A DNA stretch of 64,000 nucleotides, taken from Planctomicrobium piriforme. Its GTDB lineage: Bacteria; Planctomycetota; Planctomycetia; Planctomycetales; Planctomycetaceae. The stretch spans positions 615,889-679,888 of the forward strand of contig NZ_FOQD01000001.1 of NCBI RefSeq assembly GCF_900113665.1, in the 5' to 3' direction. The notes under the pieces were generated by a model. The model had not been told where the DNA came from, did not search any database, and saw nothing but the letters and a program-made list of their open reading frames with translations. A program made the position numbers and the translations under genes. Shown here piece by piece: positions 1 through 8,528 of the stretch. Numbering within the stretch: the first letter of the stretch is position 1; every line of letters begins with the position of its first letter.

Positions 1-855
1 GTCGGCGTTCGTCTGAAAGTTCTGGGACGAGACTGGACAATCACATTGCTCGAACCCGGCACGCGGTGTGGAGTTGAACTGTCTCCCCCGACGCCGAACG
101 GCCCGCCGGCTGACATGGCTGAAATGGCGGTCGGCGGCGGGATTGTGGTGGCTGCCGGCCGGATCTCGGTGGCCAATGGCAATCAACCCGCCGTCGAGAT
201 TGGCGTAAACGACGGCTACGCCCGCTGGCCTTCGGAAGGGACGGCCCTGGTGATGCGCGTCGATCTTACCGTTCCCACCTGGGCTTTGCCGGATGGTCCG
301 CTGGTCACCCCTGCCGCGCGTCAGCTATCGAGAATGTTCCATAAGGAGTTCATGGCCGATCGCACGGTCGTGCAGAGCATTGGACCTGTCGTGAAAGACC
401 GTCGAGCCGGAGTTTCGGATCTTGCGGTGAAGACGCTGGCGCTGATCGATCAATGGAGCCTGCTGGTGCCCGCACTGAAGGGGGATCATCAGGAATCGCG
501 GTTGTCGGCCATTCAGGGGCTGCGGATCTGGCTCGCGGAGAACCCCGCCCATGAAGTGGAACTGAAAGAGGAACTGGGACGGACCTTTCCGGCGGACGAT
601 GTGGAGCCGATCACGCGGCTGCTCTGGGGCTTCACTGTCGATGACGCCAAGAGCGTCGACATTTCCCGCCGACTGCTCGACTGGATGAAAGATGACGAGA
701 TCGCCATCCGCGAACTCGCGTTCTATTACGTCTCGAAACTGACCGGTCGCACTTACGACTACCTGCCGATGTCCCCCGCCCCGGAACGCCGGGCCGCCGT
801 GCAGCGCTGGGAAGATTATCTGAAGCGCAGCGGGGGGACGTTGCTGCCAGATTGA
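1..855 (+). CDS. Hypothetical protein, 5'-truncated by window edge
   Basis: The reading frame is open from base 1 to the stop at 853-855, so the true start lies outside the window; a TTG at 46 is unlikely to be the start. About 284 residues are visible. The first part is beta-rich and Gly/Val-rich (GGGIVVAAGRISVANG), like the FecR-type or LamG-adjacent regions of planctomycete proteins. The second half is helical and resembles HEAT/ARM-like scaffolds. It ends in an RTYDYLP...ERRAAVQRWEDYL stretch of the kind that closes many planctomycete HEAT-like repeat proteins. No catalytic motif is visible and no function is proposed. The downstream gene is 470 bp away on the same strand. Confidence 0.75.
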   Translation, partial: VGVRLKVLGRDWTITLLEPGTRCGVELSPPTPNGPPADMAEMAVGGGIVVAAGRISVANGNQPAVEIGVNDGYARWPSEGTALVMRVDLTVPTWALPDGPLVTPAARQLSRMFHKEFMADRTVVQSIGPVVKDRRAGVSDLAVKTLALIDQWSLLVPALKGDHQESRLSAIQGLRIWLAENPAHEVELKEELGRTFPADDVEPITRLLWGFTVDDAKSVDISRRLLDWMKDDEIAIRELAFYYVSKLTGRTYDYLPMSPAPERRAAVQRWEDYLKRSGGTLLPD

Positions 856-1326
856 GATGTCAAAATTCCAAATCTCAAGCAGCAAATCACAAACAAATTT
901 CAAATTCAAAATTCCAATGTCAGAAACAAGAGACGCCCTTTGATCATTGGAATTTTGAATTTGTTTGGAACTTGGGATTTGGAACTTGGGATTTGTCCCT
1001 CCAAACGGGTTCAAAAAAGTACCCGCAAACCATCCCCTGCGACCGGCAGAATCAGCGGTTGTCGGATTAAATCGGAGGATTGAGAAAACGCGCACAATTC
1101 TTGCATCACAGTTGACCAGTTGCCTGAACGCGAGAGCGGCGAAATCTGCCGAAATCGATCAAGGCGGCTGTTTCCATGACGGCAATGTACCGATCTGGTG
1201 AGTGATTCTTGTCGACGGCTCGCGGTGCTCACGCGGACCTGTTCGATCACTGCGTCGTTGCCAGATGCTTCACGGACGGAAGCGAAACTGTCATTCCCGA
1301 TTTCGTGTCCCGACGTGAATTGAGCC
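856..1326. other. Intergenic region with long inverted repeat
   Basis: No credible gene is present in these 471 bases. The left part (861-1000) is an AT-rich inverted repeat listed separately. The remainder (1001-1326) shows no clear promoter, terminator or RNA gene by eye. Confidence 0.6.
861..1000. repeat. Inverted repeat built from AATTCCAA / TTGGAATT words
   Basis: The left arm (861-919) repeats AAATTCCAAAT/CAAATTC-like words and the right arm (945-1000) repeats TTGGAA/GGGATTTG words. The core arms 902-919 and 945-962 (CATTGGAATTTTGAATTT) are a perfect 18-bp inverted repeat around a 25-nt loop. The AT-rich composition contrasts strongly with the flanking genes. It lies just 3' of one plus-strand gene and could act as a transcript-end hairpin; it lacks a T-tract. 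Confidence 0.75.
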
Positions 1327-2427
1327 ATGCGGCTTTCGGTCATCTTCTGCCTGCGAGTCCTGATCTTCTCCCTGCTGGCGTGGCCTGTCCTCGCCGAAGG
1401 GACCGACTCCGTCGTCGAATCGCAACAGCCGTCGCAGTTGGCGGTTCTGAATGCCGACTCGCTGTCGCTTGAGTTGCCTCCCCCGCTGCCGGAAGCGAAA
1501 ACCGAGTTCATCTCGCATCCCATTCCCGAGTCGGCAGTCGAAACGCTGCCGCCGGTTGAATCCCAGCCTTGTACCGGGACGTACTGGATTGTCAGCAGCC
1601 GCCAGTCAGTGCAGACGATTCATGAAGCCTGCCGCGGACCCTGGGGCTTGAACGTCTACCAGCGCCTGCCTGATGGTCAGCTCGTCTGCAGCGATATGCC
1701 GTCGCTCGCCAGCCAGATCGATCCGACGCTGCCCGTTTGCATTTTTGTCCATGGCAGCTTTGTACAATGGGAAAGTCAGTGCCGTGAGGCGCACGCGCTC
1801 TATCAGCGCATGGCCGCCTGCTACGCCGGCAAACTGCAGATGATTTTCTTCACCTGGCCCAGCGACGGCCCTTACACGCACTGCTTCCATATCGACGTCG
1901 CAATTCGCGGTCGACGGGCGGACTTCAACGGCTTCCATCTAGGCTATCTGCTGTCCCAACTTCCGCCGACCAGTCCGGTGACGATGATCGGTCACAGCCA
2001 TGGCGCCCGGCTGATTCTCGCCACGATGCAGCTGGCCGGCGGCGGTTCAATTGAAGGGCACTACTTCCCCTATTCGATGGGCGCTGGCCGTCGCTATCGG
2101 GCGGTCCTCGCGGCAGGGGCGATGGATCACAACTGGTTGAACCCCGGCCAGCCGTATGCCTGTGCTCTCAATCCGCTCGAATGCCTGATGAATCTCCGGA
2201 ACCGGCAAGACCTCCCGTTGTCGGTCTATCCGCTGTCGCGTCCGTTCGCACATCGGGCCGTCGCTCGCTCCGGCTTCACGCGTCACGACATCAACGCCAT
2301 CGGCCCCAATGCGGCCAAGCTGCGGGATGTCGATGTCACCCCCTGGGTCGGCCATGCTCATCTGTGGCCCGAGTACTACCGGCAGCCCGCCATTCTGGCG
2401 ACGATCATGCCGTATCTGTACTACTGA
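1327..2427 (+). CDS. Secreted alpha/beta hydrolase-like protein
   Basis: A 366-residue protein with a clear signal peptide (about residues 1-23, ending ...LAWPVLAEG). After a low-complexity Pro/Glu linker the hydrolase fold starts with the strand and oxyanion segment VCIFVHGSF (residues 137-145). The nucleophile elbow is GHSHGA at 222-227, so Ser224 is the probable nucleophile. The layout is like DUF900-type serine esterases/lipases of planctomycetes. The substrate is unknown. The ATG at 1327 is chosen because it begins directly with the signal peptide; the Shine-Dalgarno sequence is weak. Confidence 0.75.
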   Translation: MRLSVIFCLRVLIFSLLAWPVLAEGTDSVVESQQPSQLAVLNADSLSLELPPPLPEAKTEFISHPIPESAVETLPPVESQPCTGTYWIVSSRQSVQTIHEACRGPWGLNVYQRLPDGQLVCSDMPSLASQIDPTLPVCIFVHGSFVQWESQCREAHALYQRMAACYAGKLQMIFFTWPSDGPYTHCFHIDVAIRGRRADFNGFHLGYLLSQLPPTSPVTMIGHSHGARLILATMQLAGGGSIEGHYFPYSMGAGRRYRAVLAAGAMDHNWLNPGQPYACALNPLECLMNLRNRQDLPLSVYPLSRPFAHRAVARSGFTRHDINAIGPNAAKLRDVDVTPWVGHAHLWPEYYRQPAILATIMPYLYY

Positions 2428-2430
2428 AGT

Positions 2431-2463
2431 TCTCAGTCGTCAGTGGTCAGTTTTCAGTCAGAG
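2431..2463. repeat. Short CAGT-word repeat
   Basis: Directly after the stop codon of the hydrolase gene the words TCAGTCGTCAGTGGTCAG and TTTTCAGTCAG follow each other with a period of about 7-8 bases. The same word family recurs at 17577-17599, 26594-26640, 28704-28808 and 43256-43283, always between genes. Confidence 0.6.
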
Positions 2464-2507
2464 CGACTGGACCTCTCGGCTCGGCGAATTGCAGGTTCTC
2501 AATCCCC

Positions 2508-2547
2508 AAAAAAAGCAAAGCACCCTTTCCGGTTGGAAAGGGTGCTT
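2508..2547 (-). terminator. Rho-independent terminator of rplU
   Basis: Bases 2518-2547 form a perfect 13-bp stem (AAGCACCCTTTCC / GGAAAGGGTGCTT) with a GGTT loop. Read on the minus strand it is followed within a few bases by a run of seven T (A7 at 2508-2514). It lies 28 bp downstream of the rplU stop codon. Confidence 0.9.
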
Positions 2548-2575
2548 GCGTTTGATCGTGTTCAATCGGCAGGCA

Positions 2576-2938
2576 TCAGGCCGATGTTGCTTCCGACTTC
2601 TTCTCGACGATTTCGAGGTTCGGAACATTGATGGCGGTGATTTTCACGCCGGTGTATTTCTGGCGATGGCCGGTGTGCCGACGTGAGTTTTTGCGACGGC
2701 GGAACTTCTGGACTTCCAGCTTCGGTCCCTTGACCACGGCTTCGACCACTTCAGCGACGACGGTCGCACCCTCGAGGCCCGGATTGCCGAGCTTGCTGGC
2801 GCCGCCGCCGTTGGCGAGCAGCACGCTGTCAAAGGTGATCTTGGAACCGACTTCGGCTCCTTCGCGGTAGTCGATCGTGAGCACCTGGCCCGGTTCGACC
2901 CGCAGTTGGTGGCCGCTCTCTTCAATGATGGCGAACAT
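2576..2938 (-). CDS. rplU: 50S ribosomal protein L21
   Basis: 120 residues beginning MFAIIEESGHQLRV, the standard L21 start (beta-barrel fold binding 23S rRNA in the large subunit). The conserved KFRRRKNSRRHTGHRQKYT region is present at about residues 78-96. It is slightly longer than the usual 100-105 residues because of a C-terminal tail EIVEKKSEATSA. It is monocistronic here: rpmA (L27) and obgE, its usual neighbours, are absent, and a strong terminator follows. A divergent gene starts at 3299. Confidence 0.96.
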   Translation of the reverse strand: MFAIIEESGHQLRVEPGQVLTIDYREGAEVGSKITFDSVLLANGGGASKLGNPGLEGATVVAEVVEAVVKGPKLEVQKFRRRKNSRRHTGHRQKYTGVKITAINVPNLEIVEKKSEATSA

Positions 2939-3298
2939 GGTTCATTCACTCGCAATGGAAAACGTCTTCAAGAAGCCCGGCGGCCCAACCGCCCAAGGCA
3001 GGCTGCACACGATGAGCTCGTCTGCCGCCGTTTTTCACCGGTCGCACATCCAGGTGCCCCCCGGCGGGGAATCGAACAAGATAGAAAGTCATGCGTGAAA
3101 TTGCGAGACCGCTGACGCTCAAAATTTTGCAGCCGGAATTGCGGGTCTGATCCGGTTTGGCATTGGATTCGTCACCGGAAACCGGTTTGACACGACCCCG
3201 ACTACTGGTAAAACAGGTAAAGTGAAGGCAGATCATCAGGACGCCCCAGTCAGGACGGCACCCAACATTCCGGATGTTCCCTACGAGGCTCGCGAGTC
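2939..3298. other. Divergent intergenic region, rplU / Cys-rich gene
   Basis: These 360 bases must hold the promoters of rplU (leftward) and of the gene at 3299 (rightward). I see no confident -35/-10 pair, riboswitch or RNA gene. A tRNA-T-arm-like string at 3053-3077 was considered and rejected. Confidence 0.5.
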
Positions 3299-4255
3299 AT
3301 GCAACGAATGCAGTGCCGTAACTTACTGTCGTGTTTGTCTTTGGTGTTTTTTGGACTGACTGGATCTCCTTCCGCACACGCCCAGGGGATCTGGCCGTGG
3401 AACTGGTATCGGGGGTACGCGTACGGAGCCCCGGTCTACGCGCCAGGCGGCTTCGCTTCCTACCCAGCGGCCGTAACGACCACGTCGTTCTACGGGCCGA
3501 GCGTTTATCCCGCCTTTTCTTCGCCGGTCGGCTGCAACACCTGTGGCACACCGTCTCCCTGCTCGTCATGCAACCCGTGCGGAACCCAGGCTTGCGGGAG
3601 TTGTTCCCCCTGCGGAACAGGCGATTGTGCGTCTGGGAACTGTCCCAATGGGAATTGTGCCAATGGAAACTGCGGTGCTGGTTATGCTCCGCCGATCACC
3701 AACGGGCCGACTCCCGACCCCACGCCAAACCCGCCTGCTGCGAATCCTCCTGTGAATCGCCGCGAGCCGCCGCTCGACGAGTTCACTCCGGTTCGCCCGC
3801 GCGAAAATGACGCCCGGCCCAACATGCCGAACTCGACAATCCCCTCTGGCAATGCACCGCCGACGTATGCCCCGGCGATGCCCAATTCGAATTCAATTCC
3901 CGACGCTCGTTCCTCTTCGCCCAGCATTCCTGAAATTCTGCCGGAGACGACCACCAGTCCTCCGGTTCCGAATCGCACTTTTCAGGATCCGAACGACGAG
4001 TTCCGTGCCCCGACAGAAGGGCGTCGCCCAGCCCCGATGGAGCCGACGAACTCGCCTGAAGTTCTCCCGCTGGGAACAGGACTGGACGCACCCAAGCCGC
4101 TGGAGATTGAACCATCCGATCTCACTGCCAGCGTCACCGTCCCGCGTCAACGGGTGCTGGCTGAAACCCGCTATCGGATTCCTTCAGTCGCCCGCATGAC
4201 TGTGTCGCCCCGTCCGATGGACGACACGTCCCCGGCCGTTCTCGCTCGCAACTGA
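3299..4255 (+). CDS. Secreted Cys-rich, Pro/Asn-rich hypothetical protein
   Basis: 318 residues with a signal peptide (about 1-28, ending GSPSAHA-QG). A Tyr/Gly/Ala/Pro-rich segment is followed by a Cys-rich block (about residues 79-128) with repeated CxxC and NGNC/SGNC units (CGTCxPCSSC, CGSCSPCG, GNCPNGNCANGNC). The rest is Pro/Asn-rich and probably disordered (residues 130-270). Sixteen or so closely spaced cysteines suggest disulfide cross-linking or metal binding in an exported surface protein; this is inference. A strong terminator follows at 4288. No homologous family is recognised. Confidence 0.75.
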   Translation: MQRMQCRNLLSCLSLVFFGLTGSPSAHAQGIWPWNWYRGYAYGAPVYAPGGFASYPAAVTTTSFYGPSVYPAFSSPVGCNTCGTPSPCSSCNPCGTQACGSCSPCGTGDCASGNCPNGNCANGNCGAGYAPPITNGPTPDPTPNPPAANPPVNRREPPLDEFTPVRPRENDARPNMPNSTIPSGNAPPTYAPAMPNSNSIPDARSSSPSIPEILPETTTSPPVPNRTFQDPNDEFRAPTEGRRPAPMEPTNSPEVLPLGTGLDAPKPLEIEPSDLTASVTVPRQRVLAETRYRIPSVARMTVSPRPMDDTSPAVLARN

Positions 4256-4287
4256 TCGATCTGGTCGGACTGAAATAGCGAAATGAC

Positions 4288-4323
4288 AAGTGCCCGGCGA
4301 CATCTCGACGGGCACTTTTTTGT
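4288..4323 (+). terminator. Rho-independent terminator
   Basis: Stem AAGTGCCCG (4288-4296) / CGGGCACTT (4309-4317) followed by TTTTTG, about 33 bp after the stop codon of the Cys-rich gene. Confidence 0.9.
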
Positions 4324-4357
4324 TTGGGTCGTTTCGAAAATAGAGACAGTGCGTCGC

Positions 4358-5233
4358 TTATAATGCTTCGCCCAGCGTCGGCTGTTCGAACGTGAAACCG
4401 TGGTCTTGTGCGACCTTGGGGATCACTCGAGTGCTTGCCAGCAGCAGTTCATCGGCCATCTCGCCCAAGGCGAGTTTCGCAACGAAGGCAGGCACTGGTA
4501 ATGCTGCCGGGCGGTTCAGCTTCTTGGCCAGCGTCTGTGTGAATTCGCGGTTGGTCACCGGGTCCGGCGACACCCCGTTCACCGGGCCGACGATCGATTC
4601 GTTCTCGATGCAGAACTTGTAGAGCCGTGCGATGTCGTTGCCGCTGATCCAGCTCCAGTATTGAGCGCCGCCTCCCAGCGCTCCCCCCAGGCCGAGCTTG
4701 AACGGCATGAGCATCGACTTGAGCGCTCCGCCGTCTCGACCCAGCACAATGCCGGTGCGGACATGAACGACTCGGGTCAGCGCCCGGGCAGGGTCAGCGG
4801 CATGTTCCCAGTCCTGGCAGACTTCACTGAGAAACCCGAAGCCTGGCGGGCTGCTTTCCGTGAGCACCGTATCAGCCCGGTTCCCGTAATAGCCTGTGGC
4901 CGAGGCCACGATGAAGCATTTGGGGGGCGTTTCCATGCGGGTAATGGCTTCCGCCAGCACGGCGGTGGAGGAGATGCGGCTGTCGTAGATCTCGTCTTTT
5001 TTATGCTCGGTCCAGCGGAGTCCGGCGATGTTCTCGCCTGCCAGATGCACCAGAGCTTCGCAGCCGTCGAGGATGCTGAGGGTCAGCCGGCGTCCGCCGG
5101 TATCCCAGTAGCGTTCCTTGTCGCTTGTCACGTCGCCTCGGACGAGCCGAATCACCTGATGCCCGGCCGCTTCGAGCAGCGGCACCAGCCGTCGCCCGAT
5201 CATTCCCGTCGAACCCGTGACAAACACATTCAT
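4358..5233 (-). CDS. TIGR01777 family NAD(P)-dependent epimerase
   Basis: 291 residues of the extended SDR fold. The dinucleotide-binding loop GSTGMIG is at residues 7-13. The middle part has LVHLAGENIAG (about 61-71) and SATGYYG (about 111-117), which are hallmark strings of the TIGR01777 (YfcH/SulA-like) group. The C-terminal DUF1731-like segment (LALGEMADELLLASTRVIP) is complete. The substrate is not known for this family. It is convergent with the Cys-rich gene and shares a 100-bp gap with its terminator. Confidence 0.9.
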   Translation of the reverse strand: MNVFVTGSTGMIGRRLVPLLEAAGHQVIRLVRGDVTSDKERYWDTGGRRLTLSILDGCEALVHLAGENIAGLRWTEHKKDEIYDSRISSTAVLAEAITRMETPPKCFIVASATGYYGNRADTVLTESSPPGFGFLSEVCQDWEHAADPARALTRVVHVRTGIVLGRDGGALKSMLMPFKLGLGGALGGGAQYWSWISGNDIARLYKFCIENESIVGPVNGVSPDPVTNREFTQTLAKKLNRPAALPVPAFVAKLALGEMADELLLASTRVIPKVAQDHGFTFEQPTLGEAL

Positions 5234-5496
5234 TCGTAATTGTTCCTGCCCGTCTCTGGTCCGGTTGATTCCGGAAGCATTTCAATGCCGTTGCAGCCCC
5301 GTTATCGCGAAACCGCAGTGTACAGGCGGGCAGAAACACTTGACCAGACCGGGATGGCGGAACACTGCCGAGAAAGCGGATTCGGAGACAGCGATCGCTT
5401 TCCGGCGAAGCGACGTCGATCCAAGATTTCCGCCAGGGCCGAGCGTCAGTTAACTCCAAGTCGTTCATTCGCCTGCACCCGGTAGAGTAAGCTGCT

Positions 5497-8097
5497 CTAG
5501 CGGGATTGCGGGCGGATTGTGGGCCAGAACTGGTTGTCGGCCCCCTGCCCTGCGGAGGTGGCGGGAGTCGAGTTGGCGGCGTTCTGGGTCGATCGGGTGC
5601 GGTATTCCGGAGGAATCGTCATGCCGCTGTTGGGCTGCTGCTGGGCTCGTCCGTTTTGTGAGGACTGCTGCGGAGCACCCTGCTGCTGATACTGCGGCTG
5701 ACCGGGCTGCGGGAAGGACGACTGCTGGAAGTTCTGTTGCGGAAAATTCTGCTGGGGGAAGCCCTGCTGCTGCATCCCCTGAGCCTGTCCCCGCTGGTTC
5801 TGGCCTTGAGGATATTGCCCCTGGGATGCTTGGCCCTGCTGGGGCTGACCCTGCTGAGAGGGATCCCAGGCGACTGCCGGATTGCCGGGGTTGGCCCGTT
5901 CCGCATCGATGACCGATTGATCCGGCACGGCCTGTTGAGGGTACGGCCAGGCCGGCGGATGGAGATCGCCGGGCTGCGCGGGGGGATTCGGCGTGTAGGT
6001 CACTCCCTGGGCGGTGGGGTACGAATACTGCGAGCCTGCGGAGGGAGAGAGGGGTGAGTTCACCGGACCCTGTCCCCAGATCTGCTGCACGGCCATGTTC
6101 TGTTCCTGGCCGGCTTTCCACCGCTGGGCTTCATAACCCTGCATGGCATTCCAGGACGATTCCGGAATATTGCTGTTCATCATGGTCTGCGCGTCCTGGC
6201 GCATTTCGTTGTTGTACTGCTGCCGCGAATACATCGGGGTGACGTTGGGCGGCATCTGCCCCCCCTGCGTAAACGCAGGCGGGATATTCGGCGTCGAGTC
6301 CGGCTGGTAGGCCAGGTTCAGATTCTGGATCGGACGTTCGTCCGGCATGTCCCGTCGCGGAGGCGGCACATTCGCCTGTTCATAGGTCATGGTGCCGGGC
6401 GGATTCACTGGCGCGGCCTGGCCGATCACCGGGAACATCGAACCGGGGCCCAGACCCATGCCCATGCGGGCGGCAGCGCGGCTGGCATCCTGATACGGGT
6501 CGCCGCCGGCCGATCCGGGACCGGGAGGCTGCGTCGTCATCGAACCCGGACGAGCGGTCATGCCATTGGGCGGCTGTGAACCAGAGCCCATCGAATTCTG
6601 AGCGTACTGGCCCTGATTCGACGGCATCATGTTTTGAGAATTCGGACCTGCGCCGGGCTGCTGGGCATTGTTGGGAGCACCCCAGTTCTGCTGCGGCATC
6701 TGCGAATTCGCGGGGAGCGACTGGCCGCCGGCCTGAGTCACGGCGTTGCCGCCGTTCATGGACTGCTGATAGGCGTAGTTCACCTGCGAATCGTAATTCT
6801 GTTGCTGCTGTTGTTGCTGCGGGACCGGGATGCCGGTCCAGGGCTGCTGCGGATTCGGTCGGCCTGCTGACGCACGCTGATTGGGGTCGAAACCCTGATT
6901 CGGAGTGGGCGCAGTCGAGTTGCGGGCGAAGCCATTCGCCGCCGCCGATGATCCATTGCCAGGATAATTCGAGTTATAGGAGGGCGCGTTCGTGTGATAC
7001 GGCTGCTGTCCCCACCCCTGCTGCTGCGGGGCGTTCTGCGGCGGATAGGAGTTGGCATCGGGTGAATTCTGGCCTGCCGGAACAATGACGGAGGACGACA
7101 TCGGCAGATTCGCTCCCTGCGACCAGGCGCCATTTGCCTCACCGCCGGGGAGTCGGGTGATCTGCCGCGTCTGATCATCGATCATGATCGGACCTGACTG
7201 GTGATTCTGCGAGTAGGCTTCCTGATCGATGGCGGCCATTTGCTCCCGCAGTGCCCGGTCACGATTGAGGCGATCTTGCTGCGTGAGGAACGGAGGAGGT
7301 GCGCCTGGCGCGTTGCCGGCGGTCCGCTGAGCCTCGCCGCGGGCCTCTTGTTTGGCGCGGATTTCGTCGGCGACTTTCTCGGCGGTGGATTTGCCGGGGA
7401 TCATCTTTTCCAGCAGCGTCGTCTGGACTGGCGGCGGAGCATCCGGCCGCTGTGCGTTTTTAGAAGGAGGATTATCGGCCAGCGCCTTCTGCACGTCGGG
7501 CGCAGACAGCACCTTGGCGTACGTTTCCTGCGCCTGCTGGGTCTTCCCCTGGCGGGCGTAGACATCGCCGAGATGCTTGATCGCCTTCTGGTTGCCTGGG
7601 TTCGTCTGCAGGGCGCGAAGCGAATACTGTTCGCTCTCCGAGAGCCGGTTCTGCAGCAGATACGAATAACCCAGGTCACCGAGGATGTCGGAATCACCGG
7701 GATTCTGAACCAGTGCTTCCTGGTAGTGGCGTTCGGCGAGTGCGTAGTTCTTTTCGAGATCAGCGACGATCGCCAGGCCGTGATGGGCCCGGGCGTTCTG
7801 CGGGCTTTGTGCGAGAACCGCCTCAAAGTGCATTTTCGCAGTCGGCAGATGCCGTGCCTGCTGATCTCCATACCAAGCGGCGATTTCCGTCTGCCCGGCC
7901 TTGATGTGTTCGTCGGGAGTTTCTGCGCGAGGGTTGGCCGGCAGGCTGGCCTGAGTTGCCGGTGGAGTTTCCTTCTTCTCAACCGCCGCGGGGGGCGAAT
8001 TGACGTTTTTGGAATCCCAGGCCGACATCTTGGCCGTCGAACTGCATCCGGCGAAAGTTGTCGCCCAGAGCAGCAGGCAGGTTGTCTTGCGATTCAT
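5497..8097 (-). CDS. TPR lipoprotein with long Gln-rich tail
   Basis: The start at 8097 is chosen over an upstream ATG at 8154 because it gives a lipoprotein signal MNRKTTCLLLWATTFAGCSS with the lipobox Cys at residue 18. The product is 866 residues. Residues about 70-190 are TPR repeats of TadD type (ARAHHGLAIVADLEKNYALAERHYQEAL, ILGDLGYSYLLQNRLSESEQYSLRALQ). The remaining ~650 residues are low complexity, rich in Gln, Asn, Pro, Gly and Met, with near-uninterrupted QQQQ, GQPQQGQ and QQNFPQQNF runs. The outer-membrane anchoring and TPR suggest a scaffold; the tail function is unknown. Long open frames on the opposite strand are shadows of this biased composition. Confidence 0.85.
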   Translation of the reverse strand: MNRKTTCLLLWATTFAGCSSTAKMSAWDSKNVNSPPAAVEKKETPPATQASLPANPRAETPDEHIKAGQTEIAAWYGDQQARHLPTAKMHFEAVLAQSPQNARAHHGLAIVADLEKNYALAERHYQEALVQNPGDSDILGDLGYSYLLQNRLSESEQYSLRALQTNPGNQKAIKHLGDVYARQGKTQQAQETYAKVLSAPDVQKALADNPPSKNAQRPDAPPPVQTTLLEKMIPGKSTAEKVADEIRAKQEARGEAQRTAGNAPGAPPPFLTQQDRLNRDRALREQMAAIDQEAYSQNHQSGPIMIDDQTRQITRLPGGEANGAWSQGANLPMSSSVIVPAGQNSPDANSYPPQNAPQQQGWGQQPYHTNAPSYNSNYPGNGSSAAANGFARNSTAPTPNQGFDPNQRASAGRPNPQQPWTGIPVPQQQQQQQNYDSQVNYAYQQSMNGGNAVTQAGGQSLPANSQMPQQNWGAPNNAQQPGAGPNSQNMMPSNQGQYAQNSMGSGSQPPNGMTARPGSMTTQPPGPGSAGGDPYQDASRAAARMGMGLGPGSMFPVIGQAAPVNPPGTMTYEQANVPPPRRDMPDERPIQNLNLAYQPDSTPNIPPAFTQGGQMPPNVTPMYSRQQYNNEMRQDAQTMMNSNIPESSWNAMQGYEAQRWKAGQEQNMAVQQIWGQGPVNSPLSPSAGSQYSYPTAQGVTYTPNPPAQPGDLHPPAWPYPQQAVPDQSVIDAERANPGNPAVAWDPSQQGQPQQGQASQGQYPQGQNQRGQAQGMQQQGFPQQNFPQQNFQQSSFPQPGQPQYQQQGAPQQSSQNGRAQQQPNSGMTIPPEYRTRSTQNAANSTPATSAGQGADNQFWPTIRPQSR

Positions 8098-8528
8098 AGG
8101 CGACCTCGACGGTGCCCTCGACGGGATCAGGCCTCGGCGATGAACAACATCCATGCTGTTCGACCGAAATGCGTGGGGAATTCAGACGGGTGACGCCTGC
8201 TTCCTGGGCAGGAAAACGAGGCATCCAAAGGGGAAAGGTGCGGCGTTCTAGCCAAATACGGATGACCTGTCGAGACGATCTTCACACAACCTCTGCCTGA
8301 GGGCACCCTTCCGGCAGAAATGACGGGTTGTTGGGGATTCGTCCTAAGGTGCTATTTTGAAGTGCATTAGGTGCGGTCTCTTGTGTTGGATCGTCCGGAC
8401 GAAGACCGGCCCGACCTGGGATAGTCGTCGGCACGAGCGGTCGGCGACTTCAACCGGCCTGACAAAAAAAACAGCCCCGCTGGTGGGCGGGGCTGTTCGA
8501 GAGTCTGGATGCAAACCGACCGGCAAGC
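8098..8528. other. Intergenic region with DUF1559 terminator
   Basis: Between two minus-strand genes. The right end carries the terminator of the DUF1559 gene (8464-8497). The rest should contain the promoter of the TPR lipoprotein gene, but no convincing promoter motif is seen. Confidence 0.5.
8464..8497 (-). terminator. Rho-independent terminator of DUF1559 gene A
   Basis: Stem AACAGCCCCGC (8470-8480) / GCGGGGCTGTT (8487-8497), with A8 on the plus strand (8464-8471) that reads as a U-tract on the minus strand. It is related in sequence to the terminator of the next paralogue at 9952-9986. Confidence 0.92.

Noticed and set aside
3053..3077. tRNA T-arm-like string (minus strand GTTCGATTCCCCGCC...)
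   Set aside because: The 5' half of the T-stem and the rest of a cloverleaf are missing, and no integrase or phage gene lies nearby, so neither a tRNA nor an attachment site is supported.
7201..8193. 330-codon plus-strand frame opposite the TPR lipoprotein gene
   Set aside because: It is composition-driven, and the minus-strand frame has a lipobox and TPR motifs.
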